A stretch of DNA of 9,680 bases from an uncultured Alphaproteobacteria bacterium (GTDB lineage Bacteria; Pseudomonadota; Alphaproteobacteria; RF32; CAG-239). Both the position numbers and the translations under genes were made by a program. Shown here piece after piece: positions 7,074-9,680 of the stretch. Under the pieces are notes generated by a model. The model was not told the origin of the DNA. It ran no database searches and saw only the letters and a program-made list of their open reading frames with translations. Positions within the stretch are counted from its first letter, which is position 1. Every line of letters begins with the position of its first letter. The stretch covers positions 1 through 9,680 of the forward strand of contig CALXTH010000055.1 of NCBI GenBank assembly GCA_944391365.1, in the 5' to 3' direction.

Positions 7074-8402
7074 TCAATTTAACTTCTTTTTCCCGGTTCG
7101 TAAAGACTGTTTTTTCTTTTGCACATCAACTTTTTGCGCTTTCCGGGGCTGCACCGGCACGGCAAAACCGATTTCAGGATTATAGGAATTGATTTTCTGC
7201 AAAAACTGATAATCCGGATACCCGTCCTGTGGCATCAAAGCCTCCCCCTGCACTTTTTTGATTGCTTCCCGGGTCTTGCTCCCGAGCTTGCCGTCTTCCG
7301 CAAGCCTGAAACGACCGACACGGTTCAAAAAGTTCTGAATTTTCATCACATCATCGGTTTTAACCTTAACGGCACCATGTTCCGAAATCGGTTTCCACTT
7401 TTTTCCGCTCTTAATATAATCGGCAAGCATCCCAACCGCCAAAGCATAATTTTCGGAACGATTCCAAACCATAATTTTACTGAAATTCTCCGTAACCAGA
7501 TAAGCATGGCCTTTCTTTCCCTCCGGCACAATAATCGAGACCTCAAGCCCCTCGTCCAGATTGATTTTTTGGGCAGAGACCGTCCGCACCCCAAGCTTGT
7601 TCCAGTCCTTAACCTTCTTTTTATAATGCCGTCCGGTCTGCGCATAGTCAAAATTCCAGGGCAATCTCACTTCCATACCCCAGGGAATACCGGGTTTCCA
7701 CCCGATAGAAGACAAATAATTTGCCGCAGACCCCGCCGCATCTTCAAATGAATGCCAGATATCTATTTTTCCGTCGCCATTATAATCAACCGCATAAGCA
7801 TTAAACGTTGACGGCATAAACTGAAAATGCCCCATGGCGCCGGCCCACGATCCCTCCATTTTGGTAAAGTCAACCTCCTGCTCATCCACAATTTTCAGTG
7901 CCTGATACAGTTCATTGCGAAAAAATTTCGGCCGCCGGTCATCATAACTCAAAATTGTCAGCGCCTCAATCACCTGAAAATTTCCGAAAGTTTTTCCGTA
8001 ATATGTCTCCATTCCCCAAAAAGCCACGATATATTCAAACGGCACCCCGTACTTTTTCTCCATATCCCGGAACAACGGTCTCAATTCCCGATATCGTCGC
8101 TGCCCCTCGGCAACTTTTTTCTGATTCAGCACCCGGTTCAGATACGCCCCCGAAGTCAGCAGAAATTCTGCCTGTTTTCGGTCAATTTCCACTACCTCCG
8201 GTTTCGGATGATAATAATTCGGAGCAAAAACAGTTTCAACAGTCTCTTCGGAGATCCCCCGTTCAATCATCTCCGTCTTCAAATCTTCAAGCCAGTTCCG
8301 GTAAGCCTCGGGAACTTCGACAACCGCCTCAGGCTTTTCCGCCGCAGCAGATACCCCCGAAAACAGAACACCCGCCAGACAAACCGCCAACCAGCCTCGC
8401 AT
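7074..8402 (-). CDS. mltB: MltB-family lytic murein transglycosylase with peptidoglycan-binding domain
   Basis: This 442-residue periplasmic enzyme is predicted to cleave the MurNAc-GlcNAc bond of peptidoglycan with formation of 1,6-anhydro ends. A signal peptide (1 to about 21, ending SAAA) is present, but no lipobox, so it should be soluble rather than a lipoprotein like E. coli MltB. The SLT_2 catalytic domain spans about 30-335, with the catalytic glutamate likely E132 in FWGMETYYG, then GNFQVIEALTIL, GSWAGAMGHFQFMPSTF and YNGDGKIDIWHSFEDAAGSAANYL. A PG_binding_1 domain follows (about 350-405, IQNFLNRVGRF, DGKLGSKTREAIKKVQ, DGYPD). The last 23 residues are a lysine/arginine-rich tail that I do not see as part of either domain. 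The start at 8402 has a strong Shine-Dalgarno; a GTG at 8432 would add 10 residues. It is the promoter-proximal gene of the operon, 37 bases before rlpA. Confidence 0.92.
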   Translation of the reverse strand: MRGWLAVCLAGVLFSGVSAAAEKPEAVVEVPEAYRNWLEDLKTEMIERGISEETVETVFAPNYYHPKPEVVEIDRKQAEFLLTSGAYLNRVLNQKKVAEGQRRYRELRPLFRDMEKKYGVPFEYIVAFWGMETYYGKTFGNFQVIEALTILSYDDRRPKFFRNELYQALKIVDEQEVDFTKMEGSWAGAMGHFQFMPSTFNAYAVDYNGDGKIDIWHSFEDAAGSAANYLSSIGWKPGIPWGMEVRLPWNFDYAQTGRHYKKKVKDWNKLGVRTVSAQKINLDEGLEVSIIVPEGKKGHAYLVTENFSKIMVWNRSENYALAVGMLADYIKSGKKWKPISEHGAVKVKTDDVMKIQNFLNRVGRFRLAEDGKLGSKTREAIKKVQGEALMPQDGYPDYQFLQKINSYNPEIGFAVPVQPRKAQKVDVQKKKQSLRTGKKKLN

Positions 8403-8408
8403 AAACTT

Positions 8409-8417
8409 CCCCTCTTC
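8409..8417 (-). promoter_or_regulatory. Ribosome binding site that sets the mltB start
   Basis: GAAGAGGGG on the minus strand ends 6 bases before ATG 8402-8400. It favours this ATG over the in-frame GTG at 8432 and gives a standard signal peptide at the N-terminus. Confidence 0.75.
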
Positions 8418-8433
8418 TAAAAAAACAAACACT

Positions 8434-8461
8434 TTTATATAATTTATAGAAAAACAGTTAA
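8434..8461 (-). promoter_or_regulatory. Candidate sigma70-like promoter for the minus-strand operon
   Basis: Read on the minus strand: -35 TTAACT (8461-8456), a 16-base spacer and -10 TATAAA (8439-8434), placed about 32 bases before the mltB start. It is the only plausible promoter I see for the eight-gene operon in the window. The region is very AT-rich, so chance matches are possible. Confidence 0.45.
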
Positions 8462-8478
8462 TAAATATTATATTTATT
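8460..8478. promoter_or_regulatory. AT-rich palindrome between divergent promoters (candidate operator)
   Basis: AATAAATA (8460-8467) and its exact reverse complement TATTTATT (8471-8478) are separated by TTA. The dyad touches the predicted -35 boxes of both divergent promoters. It could be a regulator binding site acting on both directions, but AT-rich DNA makes palindromes by chance. Confidence 0.35.
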
Positions 8479-8504
8479 GTGAAAACAAATTATGCTGTTA
8501 TATT
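8477..8504 (+). promoter_or_regulatory. Candidate sigma70-like promoter for the MFS transporter gene
   Basis: -35 TTGTGA (8477-8482), a 16-base spacer and -10 TATATT (8499-8504). Transcription would start near 8511, leaving a leader of roughly 75 bases that contains the hairpin at 8531-8549. Confidence 0.45.
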
Positions 8505-8530
8505 AAAAGCAACTGGATTGTTAAGCTCCC

Positions 8531-8549
8531 TTTAGCCCAAAGGGCTGAA
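8531..8549 (+). other. Leader hairpin upstream of the MFS transporter gene
   Basis: TTTAGCCC (8531-8538) pairs with GGGCTGAA (8542-8549) around an AAA loop, with one T-G wobble, giving an 8-bp stem. It is not followed by a T tract, so it is not a terminator on the plus strand. It ends 26 bases before the Shine-Dalgarno. It may stabilise the mRNA or bind a regulator; I have no match to a known riboswitch. Confidence 0.4.
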
Positions 8550-8575
8550 ACATCCATAAATCATCCTAAACATCT

Positions 8576-8579
8576 GGAG
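8576..8579 (+). promoter_or_regulatory. Ribosome binding site of the MFS transporter gene
   Basis: GGAG lies 8 bases before ATG 8588-8590. This supports that ATG as the start. Confidence 0.7.
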
Positions 8580-8587
8580 ATAACAAC

Positions 8588-9680
8588 ATGGCAATCACCA
8601 CCAACAACAAAATAAAGCACCTCTGGCTTTATATTATTGCCGGCGTCGCTTCATTGGGAGGCCTTCTGTCCGGATTTGATACCGGAGTCATTTCCGGTGC
8701 GCTTCTGTTCATCAACGACACCTGGCCGCTCACCACACTAGAACAAGGCTGGGTTGTATCCTCGGCCTTGGTTGGCGCCGTCCTTGGTGCCGTCGGAAAC
8801 GGCATCTTGGCAGATATCTACGGCCGAAAAAAAGTCATCATCGCCACCGGCATCATCTTTGCCGCCGGCTCCGTTCTGTGCGGCTTTGCCCCGAGCGCTT
8901 TCTGGCTGATTGCCGGCCGCATGATTCTTGGTCTGGCCATCGGGATGGTCAACTTCGTCATTCCCCTGTACCTGTCGGAACTCTCTCCGCAAAAAGTCCG
9001 GGGAATGCTGGTCTCGCTTTACCAGCTGGCCATCACCGCCGGAATTTTGTTCTCCTATCTGATTAACCGCATTTTTGCCCTGACTGAATACAACTGGCGC
9101 TGGATGCTTGGCGCCGGCTTAATCCCGGCCATGATTCTCCTAATCGGCATCAGCTTCCTCGGAGACACACCGCGTTGGCTCATCAGCAAAAAGCGGGAAG
9201 ATGAAGCCCGGGCTATTTTCCAAAAGATTGAACCGGAAGCAGACCCTGATAAACATATTGAAGAAAGCAAGACGACACTCACCCCGGTAAAAACCCGGAA
9301 ATTAAAGAAAAAAGTCTTTGAAAGCTGGATGCTCACGCCGGTTTTGGTCGGCGTCGGCGTTATGTTTATGCAAATCTGCACCGGCATCAATAACATCATT
9401 TATTACACCGCCACCATTTTTAAAGCCGCCGGTTTCACCGACACCATCGGAGCTCTTTACGCAACCATCGGCGTTGGCGTGGTCAACTTTGCCATGACCT
9501 TTGTCGCCATTTTTTACAGTGACAAAATCGGACGCAAACCTTTGCTCTACATTGGCTTGACCGGCATGACCATCAGCCTGTTCACTCTGGGCGGCTCGTT
9601 CTACCTGTCAGAATTTCTCGGAGACAATCTGGAATGGGTCGCCGTCGGCAGCATCATTACGTTCATTGCCTGCTTTGCCT
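8588..9680 (+). CDS. Sugar-porter family MFS transporter (3' end outside window)
   Basis: The first 364 residues of an inner-membrane transporter are visible, likely a proton-coupled sugar symporter like XylE, AraE or GalP. Family motifs seen in order: GGLLSGFDTGVISGALLF (24-41, usual form GGLLFGYDTGV) in TM1; DIYGRKK (76-82) in the TM2-TM3 loop; GR (110-111) and PLYLSELSPQKVRG (126-139); the substrate-side YQLAITAG (145-152); DTPRWL (193-198, usual PESPRWL); a lysine-rich central cytoplasmic loop (about 200-245); QICTGINNIIYY (262-273, usual QQLTGIN) in TM7; and SDKIGRKPLL (311-320). Family members are usually about 450-500 residues, so roughly 100 or more remain beyond the edge. Third positions are strongly C-biased (ATC, ACC, GGC). 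It is transcribed away from the operon from the shared intergenic region. The transported sugar cannot be determined. Confidence 0.9.
   Translation, partial: MAITTNNKIKHLWLYIIAGVASLGGLLSGFDTGVISGALLFINDTWPLTTLEQGWVVSSALVGAVLGAVGNGILADIYGRKKVIIATGIIFAAGSVLCGFAPSAFWLIAGRMILGLAIGMVNFVIPLYLSELSPQKVRGMLVSLYQLAITAGILFSYLINRIFALTEYNWRWMLGAGLIPAMILLIGISFLGDTPRWLISKKREDEARAIFQKIEPEADPDKHIEESKTTLTPVKTRKLKKKVFESWMLTPVLVGVGVMFMQICTGINNIIYYTATIFKAAGFTDTIGALYATIGVGVVNFAMTFVAIFYSDKIGRKPLLYIGLTGMTISLFTLGGSFYLSEFLGDNLEWVAVGSIITFIACFA

Noticed and set aside
7119..8420. Several long plus-strand open frames opposite the mltB-like gene
   Set aside because: They lie entirely over a gene with clear catalytic and peptidoglycan-binding motifs; the low-complexity, basic or proline-rich translations fit antisense artefacts.
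8531..8549. Leader hairpin as a Rho-independent terminator
   Set aside because: Neither strand has a T tract after the stem, and it sits in a divergent rather than a convergent region.
8738..9399. Minus-strand frames opposite the MFS transporter
   Set aside because: The plus-strand frame carries the full set of sugar-porter motifs; the antisense frames show none.

Overview
The window looks like a chromosomal segment of an alphaproteobacterium. The strongest clue is a minus-strand cluster in the order mltB-like, rlpA, dacA, tmk, holB, tatD, PhnP-like metallo-beta-lactamase. To my knowledge this matches a gene neighbourhood common in Rhodospirillales-like Alphaproteobacteria. A poly-serine, cysteine-rich surface-type protein and AT-rich intergenic DNA would suit a host- or gut-associated lineage, but that is inference and I cannot name a genus.

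Layout. (1) Bases 3-377, plus strand: the C-terminal end of a secreted-looking protein, with 13 consecutive serines followed by a domain holding 16 cysteines in about 105 residues. (2) Bases 378-499: AT-rich convergent intergenic DNA with one strong hairpin terminator (452-482) that can serve both sides. (3) Bases 580-8402, minus strand: eight tightly packed genes read from right to left. They are a lytic transglycosylase (mltB-like), RlpA lipoprotein with SPOR domain, D-alanyl-D-alanine carboxypeptidase, thymidylate kinase, DNA polymerase III delta prime, TatD-family nuclease, PhnP-like MBL hydrolase and a DHH/DHHA1 phosphoesterase. Gaps range from 37 bases down to 1-base stop/start overlaps (TAATG, TGATG), so this is probably one operon. 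(4) Bases 8403-8587: a divergent promoter region with two sigma70-like promoters facing away from each other, an AT palindrome between their -35 boxes, and a small leader hairpin. (5) Bases 8588-9680, plus strand: the first 364 residues of a sugar-porter family MFS transporter that runs off the window.

How the genes fit together. The first three operon genes act on peptidoglycan in the periplasm: glycan strand cleavage by the MltB-like enzyme and probably RlpA, and stem-peptide trimming by the DD-carboxypeptidase. The next two support DNA synthesis (dTDP supply, clamp loader). The last three are metal-dependent hydrolases likely acting on nucleic acids or phosphodiesters. The cluster therefore puts wall remodelling and replication functions under shared transcription.

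Most of the window is ordinary core genome. The points most worth a second look are an in-frame, coding-looking 26-codon extension directly after the DHH gene stop, the truncated Ser/Cys-rich protein, an Asp-to-Asn change at a conserved active-site position of RlpA, the absence of metG between holB and tatD, and the palindrome in the divergent promoter region. I did not find a CRISPR array, insertion sequence, tRNA, rRNA or a convincing new multi-gene system.
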